From NCBI GenBank assembly GCA_964476625.1, contig CAYZBJ010000005.1:1-64000 (forward strand): DNA of 64,000 nt, in the 5' to 3' direction. This document shows, piece after piece, positions 8,172 to 16,212 of this stretch. Numbering within the stretch: position 1 is the stretch's first letter; each line of letters opens with the position of its first letter. Below the pieces are notes generated by a model. It was not told the origin of the DNA, did not search any database, and worked only from the letters and a program-made list of their open reading frames with translations. This DNA is from JAMLIN01 sp964476625. GTDB lineage: Bacteria; Pseudomonadota; Gammaproteobacteria; Burkholderiales; Burkholderiaceae_E. The position numbers and the translations under genes are program-made.

Positions 8172-9425
8172 ATGAGCCGGATCCTGCCGCCGGCAGCGGC
8201 CGCGCGGGTGTTCGCGGCGCTCGCCGCGGGCTATGTGATGTCGTACGCGCTGCGCTCGGTCAACGCCGCGATCGCGCCCGAACTCGTCGCCGATCTCGGC
8301 CTGTCGCACGCCGCGCTCGGCGGCCTCACCAGCGCCTACTTCTTCGCCTTCGCCGCCCTGCAGCTGCCTCTGGGCATCTGGCTCGATCGCTACGGATCGC
8401 GCCGCACCAACGGCATCCTGCTGATGGTCGCGGCGCTCGGTTGCGCGATCTTCGCGCTGGCCGATTCGTTCGCGATGCTGTGGATCGGGCGGGCGCTGAT
8501 CGGCGCCGGCGTGGCCGGCGCGCTGATGGCGGCGGTGCGGGTCTATCGCTTCTGGTTCCGGCCGCAACTGCAGCAGTCGCTGATGGCCTGGATGCTGGTG
8601 GCGGGCTCCTTCGGTGCGCTCGGGGCGACGGTGCCGGTACGACTCAGCCTGCCGGTGCTCGGCTGGCGCGGCGTGTTCCTGTGCGCCGCGGTCCTGCTGG
8701 TGCTCGCGGCGATCGGCATCCTGCGCCTGCTGCCACGCGACGAGCCGACCGTGCCGAAGCGGCCCGGGGACGAGTCGATCTGGCGCGGCTATCTCGTCGT
8801 GTTCGCCGACCCCTACCTCTGGCGCTTCGGCGTGATCGCGCTGTTCGCGCAGTCCGGCTTCATCGCCTTCCAGAGCCTCTGGACCGGGCCCTGGTTCACC
8901 GAAGTGCTCGGCATGTCGCCGGGCGCTGCCGCGCAGGCGCTGCTTGCCTTCAACATCACGCTGATGTTCGGCTTCCTGGGGGTCGGCTGGGCGCTGCCCC
9001 GGCTCGCGGCCGCGGGCTGGGGCGTGCCCCGCCTGGTGGTCGTCGCCACCGTCATCGTGGTCGGCCTGCACCTCGCGATCCCCTTTGCCGACGGGCTCTT
9101 CGCCGTCGGGCTCTGGCTGGTCTACGCGGTGGTCGCGACGATCTACGTGCCGGCGCAGTCGCACGTCAGCCTGTCGTTTCCGGAGGCGCTTACCGGGCGC
9201 GCCTTCACCGCCTTCAACCTGCTGATCTTCGTCGGCGTGTTCGTCGTGCAGTGGCTGTTCGGGGTAATCGTCGACTTCGCGAGCGCCGGCGCGGTGGCCG
9301 ATGCGCAGGGCTTTCGCCGGGCGCTGTTCGCCTGGGCCCTGCTCGAGGCGGCGGCCCTCGCCGTGTTCGTCCTGTGGCGTGCGTCACCGCGGGCGGCCGA
9401 CGCTGCCGCCAGAATCGACGCATGA
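8172..9425 (+). CDS. MFS transporter
   Basis: A 417-residue major facilitator with about 12 hydrophobic segments. The loop 2-3 signature appears as LGIWLDRYGSRRTNG at about residues 70-85. The C-terminal residues overlap the next gene by 4 bases (ATGA). Substrate unknown; the layout resembles carriers for small organic anions. Co-translated with a polysaccharide deacetylase-like protein, with no obvious functional link. Confidence 0.85.
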   Translation: MSRILPPAAAARVFAALAAGYVMSYALRSVNAAIAPELVADLGLSHAALGGLTSAYFFAFAALQLPLGIWLDRYGSRRTNGILLMVAALGCAIFALADSFAMLWIGRALIGAGVAGALMAAVRVYRFWFRPQLQQSLMAWMLVAGSFGALGATVPVRLSLPVLGWRGVFLCAAVLLVLAAIGILRLLPRDEPTVPKRPGDESIWRGYLVVFADPYLWRFGVIALFAQSGFIAFQSLWTGPWFTEVLGMSPGAAAQALLAFNITLMFGFLGVGWALPRLAAAGWGVPRLVVVATVIVVGLHLAIPFADGLFAVGLWLVYAVVATIYVPAQSHVSLSFPEALTGRAFTAFNLLIFVGVFVVQWLFGVIVDFASAGAVADAQGFRRALFAWALLEAAALAVFVLWRASPRAADAAARIDA

Positions 9426-10234
9426 AGCTCACGCTCTGCTATCACCATGTTTCGCCATGGCGCAGCCTGTGCTCCACCACGCCCGAAGCATTCGGCCGGC
9501 ATCTCGAGCTCCTGCGTCGCGCCGGCTGGCAGGCGCTCGGCTTCGACGAGTTCGCCGAACATTCACGCAAGGCGTCGCGGGCCCGTGCTGCGTTGCTGAC
9601 TTTCGACGACGGCCACGCCGACAACTGGCTGCATGCAGCGCCGGTGCTCGCCGCCCATGGCGTGGCCGCGACGATGTTCGTGATCAGCGCCGACGTCGAC
9701 GAAGGCCCGGTGCGCGCGCACGGCGACGAAGGCCTCGCGCCCGGCGCCACCGAGGACGACCCGGTGCGCATCCGCTGGAGCGAGCTTTCGCAATGGGCCG
9801 CGACCGGAAGCCTGTCGGTGCAGACCCATACCCATCGGCATCGCGACTGGCGGCGCGAGCCGGGCAGCGCGCGCCAGCGGGCCGCCGCCTTCGGCGCCGA
9901 CCTCGACGAATCGATCGCGATCATCACCGCCCGGATCGGGCAGTCGCCCCGGGCGCTCGCCTGGCCCTGGGGGCATTCCGACCCGGGCTTGCGCAGGGTT
10001 GCCGCAAGCCGCGGCATCGGCTGGCAGTTCTCGGTGATCCCGGGTGTCGATCGCGGCCTGATGCGTGCCGAGGCGCCGTGGCACCGGGTGCCGGCCGACG
10101 GGCTCGATGCGGTGCGCTTCGCGGCCATGCTCGAGCGCTATCGCTATCGGCCGCTTGCGTTCGCCCGGTCGGGCGCGCGCCGCTGGCTCGCCATCGCGCG
10201 CGGCCAGTCGGCGCGACCGATCCTCGGCCGCTGA
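9422..10234 (+). CDS. Polysaccharide deacetylase family protein (NodB homology)
   Basis: 270 residues with the NodB-type carbohydrate esterase fold. Motif 1 is LLTFDDGHADN at about residue 60, with the catalytic Asp and metal Asp; motif 2 is seen as QTHTHRHRDW with the metal His residues; a later LAWPWGHSDPG corresponds to motif 3. No signal peptide, so it is probably cytoplasmic or membrane-peripheral. Starts inside the MFS stop (ATGA). It may remove N-acetyl groups from a glycan or modify a lipid-linked sugar; the substrate is unknown. Confidence 0.8.
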   Translation: MKLTLCYHHVSPWRSLCSTTPEAFGRHLELLRRAGWQALGFDEFAEHSRKASRARAALLTFDDGHADNWLHAAPVLAAHGVAATMFVISADVDEGPVRAHGDEGLAPGATEDDPVRIRWSELSQWAATGSLSVQTHTHRHRDWRREPGSARQRAAAFGADLDESIAIITARIGQSPRALAWPWGHSDPGLRRVAASRGIGWQFSVIPGVDRGLMRAEAPWHRVPADGLDAVRFAAMLERYRYRPLAFARSGARRWLAIARGQSARPILGR

Positions 10235-10276
10235 GCAGCCCAGGCGCGCAGCTCAACACCTGGACGAGCCGGGGGG

Positions 10277-10360
10277 GCCGCCGAAGTCTCGGCCCGGGAA
10301 GTCGATGACTCGGCCCGGGCCGCCGAAGCGTCAGCCCGGGAAGTCGATGACCTGCCGCGG
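10277..10360. repeat. 42-bp imperfect tandem repeat at the 3' end of the CoA-transferase gene
   Basis: Two adjacent 42-bp units (10277-10318 and 10319-10360) differ at about 7 positions. The right unit contains the last codons and stop of the minus-strand gene at 10331; the left unit is a diverged copy in the intergenic space. This looks like an old local duplication of the gene's tail. Confidence 0.75.
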
Positions 10361-11368
10361 ATGCGGGAAGGGATCGTTCACGTACCAGCCGTTGGCCAGG
10401 TTGTGCGGATGCGCGGCCGCCTCGGCGAAGTCGAGTACCGGCGCTACGCAGGCATCGCACTGCTCGGCCGCGCGTGCCCATTCGTCGCGGGTCTTGCTGG
10501 CGAAGACCTCGGCGAAGCGCGCCGAGGTCGCGGCGAAGCTGCTTTCGTCGAACTGGCGGGCGGGGTCGATCTCGCCTTCCAGGCCCAGCATCTTCAGCAG
10601 CTCGGCGTAGAACTTCGCTTCGAGGGCGCCAACCGAGACGAAGCGGCCGTCGCCGGCGCGGTAGACCCGGTAGAAGGGCAGCTTGCCGTCGAGCAGGTTG
10701 TTGCAGCGCTCGAGGTTCCAGCGACCGGCGGCGATCATGCCGTGGAACATCGGCGACAGGCCGATCGTCCCGGCGAGGATGCTGGTCGAGGCGACGCCGC
10801 CGCGGCCGGTGATCGAGCGCTGCACCAGCTTGGCGAGCACGCCGACCAGCAGGGTCATCGCGCCGCCGCCGAAGTCGGCGACCACGTTGAGCGGCACGAT
10901 GGGCTCTTCCTTGCCGATGGCGTTGAGGATGCCCGAGAGCGCGAGGTAGTTGATGTCGTGCCCGGCGCGCGCCGCGTACGGGCCTTCATTGCCCCAGCCC
11001 GAAAGCCGCCCGATGACCAGCTTCGGATGGGTCCTGGCGAGCTCGGCCGGCGCCAGCCCGAGGCGCTCGAGCACGCCGGGGCGAAAGCCCTCGGTCATGA
11101 CGTCGGCGGTGGCGAGCAGCTCGAGCAGCTCGGCGCGACCCGATGCCGACTTCAGGTCGATGGATTTCGGCGTCTTGCGATTGTTGAAGACGTCGTACTT
11201 GTTGTCGATGCCGATGCCGAGCGAGGGGTCGGCCGGTGGGCTGACCCGCAGGACTTCGGCGCCGAGATTGCCCAGCATCATGCCGGTGAAGGGCACCGGG
11301 CCGATGGCGTGGAGTTCGACCACCTTCAGGCCGGCGAGCGGGGCGCCGCCATTGTCTTGTGCTGACAT
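10331..11368 (-). CDS. CaiB/BaiF CoA-transferase family protein, alpha-methylacyl-CoA racemase-like
   Basis: 345 residues of the family III CoA-transferase fold, at the length of alpha-methylacyl-CoA racemases. Residues matching the racemase catalytic set are visible: Arg in TEGFRPGVLERLGL, His in AGHDINYLALSG, Asp in VVADFGGGAMTL and Glu in SVGALEAKFYAELL. It would epimerise 2-methyl-branched acyl-CoA esters. The ATG at 11368 is preferred over a TTG at 11398. Stands alone; the next upstream gene is a mechanosensitive channel. Confidence 0.8.
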   Translation of the reverse strand: MSAQDNGGAPLAGLKVVELHAIGPVPFTGMMLGNLGAEVLRVSPPADPSLGIGIDNKYDVFNNRKTPKSIDLKSASGRAELLELLATADVMTEGFRPGVLERLGLAPAELARTHPKLVIGRLSGWGNEGPYAARAGHDINYLALSGILNAIGKEEPIVPLNVVADFGGGAMTLLVGVLAKLVQRSITGRGGVASTSILAGTIGLSPMFHGMIAAGRWNLERCNNLLDGKLPFYRVYRAGDGRFVSVGALEAKFYAELLKMLGLEGEIDPARQFDESSFAATSARFAEVFASKTRDEWARAAEQCDACVAPVLDFAEAAAHPHNLANGWYVNDPFPHPRQVIDFPG

Positions 11369-11473
11369 GTCTCTCACTTGTTCTGTCTGGTCGGGCAAAG
11401 CTTACGATACTTCGGGACCGCCGTCGTGGCCGGCCGATGCCGGCGCTCCGGCCAACGGATCGGCCCCGGTGCG

Positions 11474-12631
11474 TCAGCCAGCCTGCGGATTCGGGATCAG
11501 GCCCTGCGTGAAGCCGTCGGGGCGACCGGGCGATGGCCGTGGCTGGAACTCCACTCCGTCGGGCATGTGCACCGTCGAGGTCGGCACCGCGAGTTCGCCG
11601 CCGTGGCGGCGCACGATCTCGGCGATCCGCAGCAGGATGTCTTCCTTGGTCTCCATGTACTCGTTGTAGTCGGTGCCCGTGGTGAAGGCGTACAGGAAGA
11701 GCTTCAGGGCGAAGTCACCGCAGGTATCGAAGTTGAAGACGAAGAAGTCGTGCTGGATGCCCGGGTGCTCGGACAGCATCTTCTTGGCGTCGGCAACGAT
11801 CGCCTGGACCTTGTCGACGTCGCGATAGCGGATCTGCACATGCTCCTGGATGCGCCGCGCCGTCATGCGCGAGTGATTGATCAGCACCGCGGTGTTGAAC
11901 ATCGCGTTGGGCACGTAGAACGGCCTGCGATCGAAGCCCATGACGCGGGTGGCGCGCCAGCCGATCTCCTGGACTTCGCCCATCACTTCGGTGCCGGGCA
12001 TGATGATCCACTCGCCGACCTTGAAGGGCCGGCTGGCGTAGATGGTCAGCCCGCCGAACAGGTTCGCGACCAGGCCCTGGGCCGCGAAGCCGATGGCGAT
12101 GCCGCCGATGCCGCCGAAGGCGAGGATGCCCGAGATCGAGAAGCCGAGGGTCTGCATCGCGACCAGCACCGCGGTGATGACGATCGAGGCGCGCACCAGC
12201 TTGCCGATCGCGTCGGTCGCGGTGGCGTCGAGCGGGCGGCCCTTCCGGCGCGCCTGTGCATGCAGGCCGCTCTCGATGCGCTGGACCGAGCGGATCAGGA
12301 ACCAGACGATGACCCCGATCACCGCGAGGTCGCGGGCCGGCGGGAAGAACTGGTTGAGCAGGGTCAGCTCGCCTTCGCGATCGAGGATGCCGACGGCCGC
12401 CGTCAGGCCGATGATCCACAGCATCCCGCGCAGGGGCGGCCCGAGGGCGTCGAGGAAGGCGTTGCGCCAGATGTCGGCGCCGTCCTTCGAGCGGCGCACG
12501 ACGGCCTCGAGCGTCTTGCGGATGACGAGATTGAGCACCAGGACCGACAGGATGATCAGGAAGACGGTGATGACGCTCGACCAGGCACCGTACCGGTCGC
12601 CGAGCCATTGGGCGATTGCTGACGTGTTCAT
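11474..12631 (-). CDS. Mechanosensitive ion channel family protein (MscS type)
   Basis: 385 residues. Hydrophobic segments occupy the first 150 or so residues; the pore helix and MscS core follow, with the glycine/alanine-rich stretch GGIGGIAIGFAAQGLVANLFGG typical of TM3, and a beta domain containing FKVGEWIIMPG. The ATG at 12631 has AAGGAGA upstream and starts MNTSAIAQWLGDRYG; the longer frame to 12805 lacks hydrophobic character. Opens on membrane tension to release solutes in hypo-osmotic shock. Confidence 0.9.
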   Translation of the reverse strand: MNTSAIAQWLGDRYGAWSSVITVFLIILSVLVLNLVIRKTLEAVVRRSKDGADIWRNAFLDALGPPLRGMLWIIGLTAAVGILDREGELTLLNQFFPPARDLAVIGVIVWFLIRSVQRIESGLHAQARRKGRPLDATATDAIGKLVRASIVITAVLVAMQTLGFSISGILAFGGIGGIAIGFAAQGLVANLFGGLTIYASRPFKVGEWIIMPGTEVMGEVQEIGWRATRVMGFDRRPFYVPNAMFNTAVLINHSRMTARRIQEHVQIRYRDVDKVQAIVADAKKMLSEHPGIQHDFFVFNFDTCGDFALKLFLYAFTTGTDYNEYMETKEDILLRIAEIVRRHGGELAVPTSTVHMPDGVEFQPRPSPGRPDGFTQGLIPNPQAG

Positions 12632-12865
12632 GTCGGGGGGATCTCCTTGTGCGGGTTCGAGGGATGGCGGCGCAGGTCGATGGCCGCGGCCGGCGCGTCT
12701 GGCCAGGGCCGGCATGGCATGGAAACAGCCGTGGCAGCGAAGGCCCGGCCGGGCGAAACGGGCGGGAACCGCCCGGTGGGGCCGCCGGGAACCGTCCGGC
12801 GCCACCCGCGGGGCCGCAGCGGGCCCCTTGAGGAGTTCATCCTAACATTCGCCCCGGCCCGCGGA

Positions 12866-14407
12866 TCAGGCCGTGCCGTCCGGGATGTCCGTCTCGGTCG
12901 CCGGCCGGAACAGCGCGCGCCGGTAGCCGACGGCTTCGGCGACATGCGCGACCGCAATCGTGTCGGCGTCGTCGAGGTCGGCGATCGTCCGGGCAACCCG
13001 CTGGATTCGGTGCAGGCCCCGGCCGGAGAGCCGCAGGCGGCGAGCGGCGCCGGCGAGCAGCTCGCGGGCATCGTCGGCCAGCGGGGCATGGCGGCTGATG
13101 CCGGCGGCGTCGAGCCGGGCGTTGGGGCTTCCCTGCCGGTCGAGCTGGCGCCGCCAGGCGCGCGCGACCCGTTGCGCGATCGCCGTGCTCGGCTCGGCCG
13201 GCGCGCCCGCCAGCAGGGCGGCCTGGTCGGTCGGCGCGACCGTGAGCTGCAGGTCGACGCGATCGAGGATCGGCCCTGAAACCCGCTGCTGGTAGCGCTG
13301 CACCCGCTCGGGGGGGCAATGGCAGCCGGCCGAGCCGAGCTGGCCGCAGGGGCAGGGGTTCATCGCCGCCACCAGCTGGAAGTCGGCCGGCAGCGAGATG
13401 GCATGGCCGGCGCGGGCGATCTCGATGCGGCCGGTCTCGAGCGGCTCGCGCAGGGCGTCGAGGGCGGCGCGGCCGAACTCGGGTAGCTCGTCGAGGAACA
13501 GCACACCGAGGTGGGCGAGGCTCGCTTCGCCCGGGCGCGGCGGATTGCCGCCGCCCACCAGGGCGGCCATCGAGGCGCTGTGGTGGGGGTTGCGGAACGG
13601 TCGCCGGTGCAGCCGGCACGGGTCGAACAGGCCGCGCAGGGCCGCGATGGCGCCGGTCTCGAGCGCTTCTTCCTCGGCCAGCGGGGGCAGGATCGAGCCG
13701 AGCCGCGCCGCGATCATCGATTTGCCGGAACCGGGCGGGCCGACCAGCAGCAGGCTGTGCCGGCCGGCGGCGGCGAGCTCGGCGGCGCGCCGGGCGGCCG
13801 GCTGGCCGAGCACCTCGGCGAAGTCGGCTCCCTGCCCGGATGCGCCGGTTTGGCCGGCGGGCCCGGGGAGCGAGGGGCGCTCCAGCTCGGCTTCGCCGCG
13901 GAAGTAGGCGCAGACCTCGGCAAGGCTGTCCGAGGCCAGCACCCGGGCGCCGGGGACCACCGCGGCCTGGTCGGCGCCGACCGCCGGGACCACGAGGTGG
14001 CGGCCGGGATCATCGCGCCGCAGGCCGAGCGCGATCGCGAGCAGGCCCGGCGAGGGCCGCAGGGCGCCGGTCAGGGAGAGTTCGCCGACGAGCTCGTGGC
14101 CGGCAACCCGCTCGGCCGGCAACTGCCCTGTGGCGACCAGGATGCCGATCGCGATCGGCAGGTCGAAGCGGCCCGAGTCCTTGGGCAGGTCGGCCGGGGC
14201 GAGGTTGACGGTCAGGCGCCGGTTCGGGAACCCGAAGCCGCAATGGACGAGGGCCGCCCGCACCCGTTCGCGGCTCTCGCGCACGGTCGCCGCCGGCAAT
14301 CCGACGATATGGAAGGCCGGCAGGCCGTTGGCGACATGGACTTCGACCGTGACGGCGGGCGCCCTGGCGCCGAGCAGCGCACGACTATGGACAAGGGCCA
14401 GCGACAT
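12866..14407 (-). CDS. comM: YifB/ComM family Mg-chelatase-like AAA ATPase
   Basis: 513 residues, normal for the family. The N-terminal Lon-like domain (MSLALVHSRALLGARAP), a Walker A GPPGSGKSMIAARL at about residue 220, Walker B LFLDELPEF near 300, and a C-terminal Mg-chelatase domain with a Cys cluster (MNPCPCGQLGSAGCHCPP) are all present. ComM is a helicase that promotes branch migration during integration of incoming DNA in natural transformation. The ubiK gene lies just upstream on the same strand. Confidence 0.92.
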   Translation of the reverse strand: MSLALVHSRALLGARAPAVTVEVHVANGLPAFHIVGLPAATVRESRERVRAALVHCGFGFPNRRLTVNLAPADLPKDSGRFDLPIAIGILVATGQLPAERVAGHELVGELSLTGALRPSPGLLAIALGLRRDDPGRHLVVPAVGADQAAVVPGARVLASDSLAEVCAYFRGEAELERPSLPGPAGQTGASGQGADFAEVLGQPAARRAAELAAAGRHSLLLVGPPGSGKSMIAARLGSILPPLAEEEALETGAIAALRGLFDPCRLHRRPFRNPHHSASMAALVGGGNPPRPGEASLAHLGVLFLDELPEFGRAALDALREPLETGRIEIARAGHAISLPADFQLVAAMNPCPCGQLGSAGCHCPPERVQRYQQRVSGPILDRVDLQLTVAPTDQAALLAGAPAEPSTAIAQRVARAWRRQLDRQGSPNARLDAAGISRHAPLADDARELLAGAARRLRLSGRGLHRIQRVARTIADLDDADTIAVAHVAEAVGYRRALFRPATETDIPDGTA

Positions 14408-14448
14408 GGGTGATGTGCCGGCCTTCGTTCACGGAGCTGGGTCTTGGG

Positions 14449-14730
14449 TCAGCGCGGGCCGGCGGGCTCGCCCGGGTACTTCGATCCTGTCGGGTCGCGC
14501 GACTCGAGGGCGCGTTCGAGCTCGGCGATGCGGGCTTCGAGCGAGTCGATCACGGCGCGATGGGCGTCGAGTTCGTCGCGGGTGACGAGGTCGAGCCGAT
14601 CGAAGGCCTGGCTGACCAGCGCCTTGAGGTTGCGTTCGAGGTCGGCGGCCGGGCTCGAGCGCAACAAGTCGCTGACGCGCTGCTGGATGTCGGCCAGCAC
14701 CGAGGGGCGGGAGGTTTCCGGGGATTCCAT
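14449..14730 (-). CDS. ubiK: Ubiquinone biosynthesis accessory factor UbiK (BMFP family)
   Basis: A 93-residue coiled-coil protein, starting MESPETSRPSVLADIQQRV and with a long heptad-rich helix (VIDSLEARIAELERALES) at the C-terminal side. UbiK assists the Ubi complex in aerobic ubiquinone synthesis together with UbiJ. Upstream of comM on the same strand, 42 bases away, a common betaproteobacterial arrangement. The ATG at 14730 is the family start. Confidence 0.85.
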   Translation of the reverse strand: MESPETSRPSVLADIQQRVSDLLRSSPAADLERNLKALVSQAFDRLDLVTRDELDAHRAVIDSLEARIAELERALESRDPTGSKYPGEPAGPR

Positions 14731-14793
14731 GCGATCGAGTCTACACCCGGCGCCAAGGCTGGCCACGGCTTTGCGGCCGATGCGAACGGCCTA

Positions 14794-14810
14794 TGCACCT
14801 TATCGGTGCG
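14794..14810. promoter_or_regulatory. Candidate NtrC binding site 1
   Basis: TGCACCTTATCGGTGCG fits the NtrC consensus GCAC-N7-GTGC exactly. It lies about 120 bases upstream of the sigma-54 -24 element, a normal enhancer distance. Confidence 0.65.
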
Positions 14811-14856
14811 TTCGCGCCGATGCAGGGAACCGGACCGGCGCCGTCGGCTTCGGCGC

Positions 14857-14873
14857 CGCACCAGAACGGCGCA
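14857..14873. promoter_or_regulatory. Candidate NtrC binding site 2
   Basis: CGCACCAGAACGGCGCA fits GCAC-N7-GTGC with one mismatch (GCGC for GTGC). Sits 64 bases downstream of site 1 and about 57 bases before the -24 element, about six helical turns from site 1, which suits cooperative binding. Confidence 0.5.
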
Positions 14874-14913
14874 TTCCATCCCGAAATCCCCGCCCGGCGG
14901 GGCTTTCGACGGG

Positions 14914-14928
14914 TGGCACGGGAAATGC
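14914..14928 (+). promoter_or_regulatory. Sigma-54 (RpoN) promoter of the TorF-glnK-amtB unit
   Basis: TGGCACGGGAAATGC matches TGGCAC-N5-TTGC with one mismatch; the invariant GG and GC are exactly 10 bases apart. Transcription would begin near 14940, giving a leader of about 60 bases with a small hairpin (CTCGT/ACGAG) before the ATG at 14999. Confidence 0.75.
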
Positions 14929-14998
14929 GTAAGGGAGTTCCCGCCGGGGATATCCCGACCTGCTCGTATTCGATAACGAGTCCTACTGGAGAGATCTG

Positions 14999-15739
14999 AT
15001 GAAACGCGCCCTCATCGCTGCCGCCGTCGCCGGGGTGGCCGCCGCCGCCGCGGCGCCCGCGCTGGCTGCCGACGAATCGCCATTCTCGGCGAACGTCTCG
15101 ATCGTCAGCGACTACAAGTTCCGCGGCCTGTCGCAGGCCAATGCCGAGCCGGCGCTGCAGGGCGGCTTCGACTACACCCATGCCAGCGGCTTCTACCTCG
15201 GCACCTGGGCATCGAGCATCAGCTGGCTCTCGGACGGCCAGCCCGATGTGAGCAGCAGCATGGAATGGGATTTCTACGGCGGTTACTCCGGAACCTCCGG
15301 CGAGTTCGGCTACGACGTCGGCCTGCTCTATTACTACTACCCGGGCAGCTATCCCGGCGGCTTCAACAGCCCCAATACCCTCGAGGCCTACATCCAGGGC
15401 TCCTGGAAGTTCCTCAGCCTGAAGTATTCGCATTCGCTCACCGATCTCTTCGGCGCGGACGACAGCAAGAATTCGGGCTACCTCGATCTCGGCGCCGAGT
15501 TCGCGCTGGCCCAGGGCTACACCCTCGGCGCGCACGTCGGCCACCAGAAGATCAAGGGCATATCGGGCTCGTGCGACTCGTACGTCGACTACAGCGTCGG
15601 CGTCTCGAAGTCCTTCGCCGGCTTCGACTTCGGCCTCAACTACGTCGACACCGACTACGACAGCCAGTGCATGACCAATGCCTTCGGCGAAAAGCTGGGC
15701 AAGGGCACCGTCGTGCTGTCGGTCGGCAAGTCCTTCTGA
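14999..15739 (+). CDS. TorF-family putative porin
   Basis: 246 residues: a Sec signal peptide (MKRALIAAAVAGVAAAAAAPALA) and a mature domain of amphipathic beta strands ending in KGTVVLSVGKSF, with the terminal Phe needed for outer-membrane insertion. The segment NVSIVSDYKFRGLSQ is the hallmark start of the TIGR02001/TorF family. It precedes glnK-amtB as in many betaproteobacteria, and with the sigma-54/NtrC sites upstream it probably admits a nitrogen compound under nitrogen limitation. GGAGAGA ribosome site 6 bases upstream. Confidence 0.85.
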   Translation: MKRALIAAAVAGVAAAAAAPALAADESPFSANVSIVSDYKFRGLSQANAEPALQGGFDYTHASGFYLGTWASSISWLSDGQPDVSSSMEWDFYGGYSGTSGEFGYDVGLLYYYYPGSYPGGFNSPNTLEAYIQGSWKFLSLKYSHSLTDLFGADDSKNSGYLDLGAEFALAQGYTLGAHVGHQKIKGISGSCDSYVDYSVGVSKSFAGFDFGLNYVDTDYDSQCMTNAFGEKLGKGTVVLSVGKSF

Positions 15740-15757
15740 TCGCGCAATGAAACGACC

Positions 15758-15832
15758 CCCACGCTCGCTATCACTCGCTGCCCCCCAAGGGGGCGCTCAG
15801 TGGCTTCGGGCGGCCGGGCGCCACTGAGGAGC
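15758..15832. repeat. Structured intergenic element between the TorF gene and glnK
   Basis: Contains a small hairpin (CCCCCC/GGGGG around 15780-15793) and a longer stem, CTCAGTGGC paired with GCCACTGAG (about 15797-15827). No long U tract follows, so complete termination is not expected. It may set the ratio of porin to P-II/transporter message. Similar GC-rich stems after stop codons occur near 24220 and 56675. Confidence 0.5.
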
Positions 15833-15867
15833 GGCGGGCCGGGCCCGCCGTCCCAAGGAGAGAAACC

Positions 15868-16183
15868 ATGAAACTCGTCACCGCCATCATCAAGCCCTTC
15901 AAGCTCGACGAGGTCCGCGAAGCCCTNNNNNNNNNNCGAGGTCAAGGGCTTCGGTCGCCAGAAGGGCCATACCGAGCTCTATCGCGGCGCCGAATACGTC
16001 GTCGACTTCCTGCCCAAGGTCAAGCTCGAGGCCGCCGTCGTCGATGAACTCACCGACCAGGCCGTCGAGGCGATCGAGAACGCTGCCCGCACCGGCAAGA
16101 TCGGCGACGGGAAGATCTTTGTCTACGACCTCGAGCAGGTCGTCCGCATTCGCACCGGCGAGACCGGCGCGACTGCCATCTGA
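15868..16183 (+). CDS. glnK: P-II nitrogen regulatory protein (interrupted by an assembly gap)
   Basis: Starts MKLVTAIIKPFKLDEVREA and, after ten N's at 15927-15936, resumes at EVKGFGRQKGHTELYRGAEY, which includes the T-loop with the uridylylated Tyr, and ends RTGETGATAI. The visible length is 23 bases short of a normal 112-residue P-II frame, so the N run hides about 33 real bases and the frameshift is an artefact. GlnK senses 2-oxoglutarate, ATP and ADP and blocks AmtB when ammonium is plentiful. AAGGAGAG precedes the ATG; amtB follows 29 bases after the stop. Confidence 0.9.
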
Positions 16184-16212
16184 GCGCGCGCCGCACACGA
16201 AGGAAACTCACA

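Noticed and set aside
15868..16183. glnK as a pseudogene
   Set aside because: The frameshift falls exactly at the N run and the arithmetic of missing codons shows an assembly gap of the wrong size.
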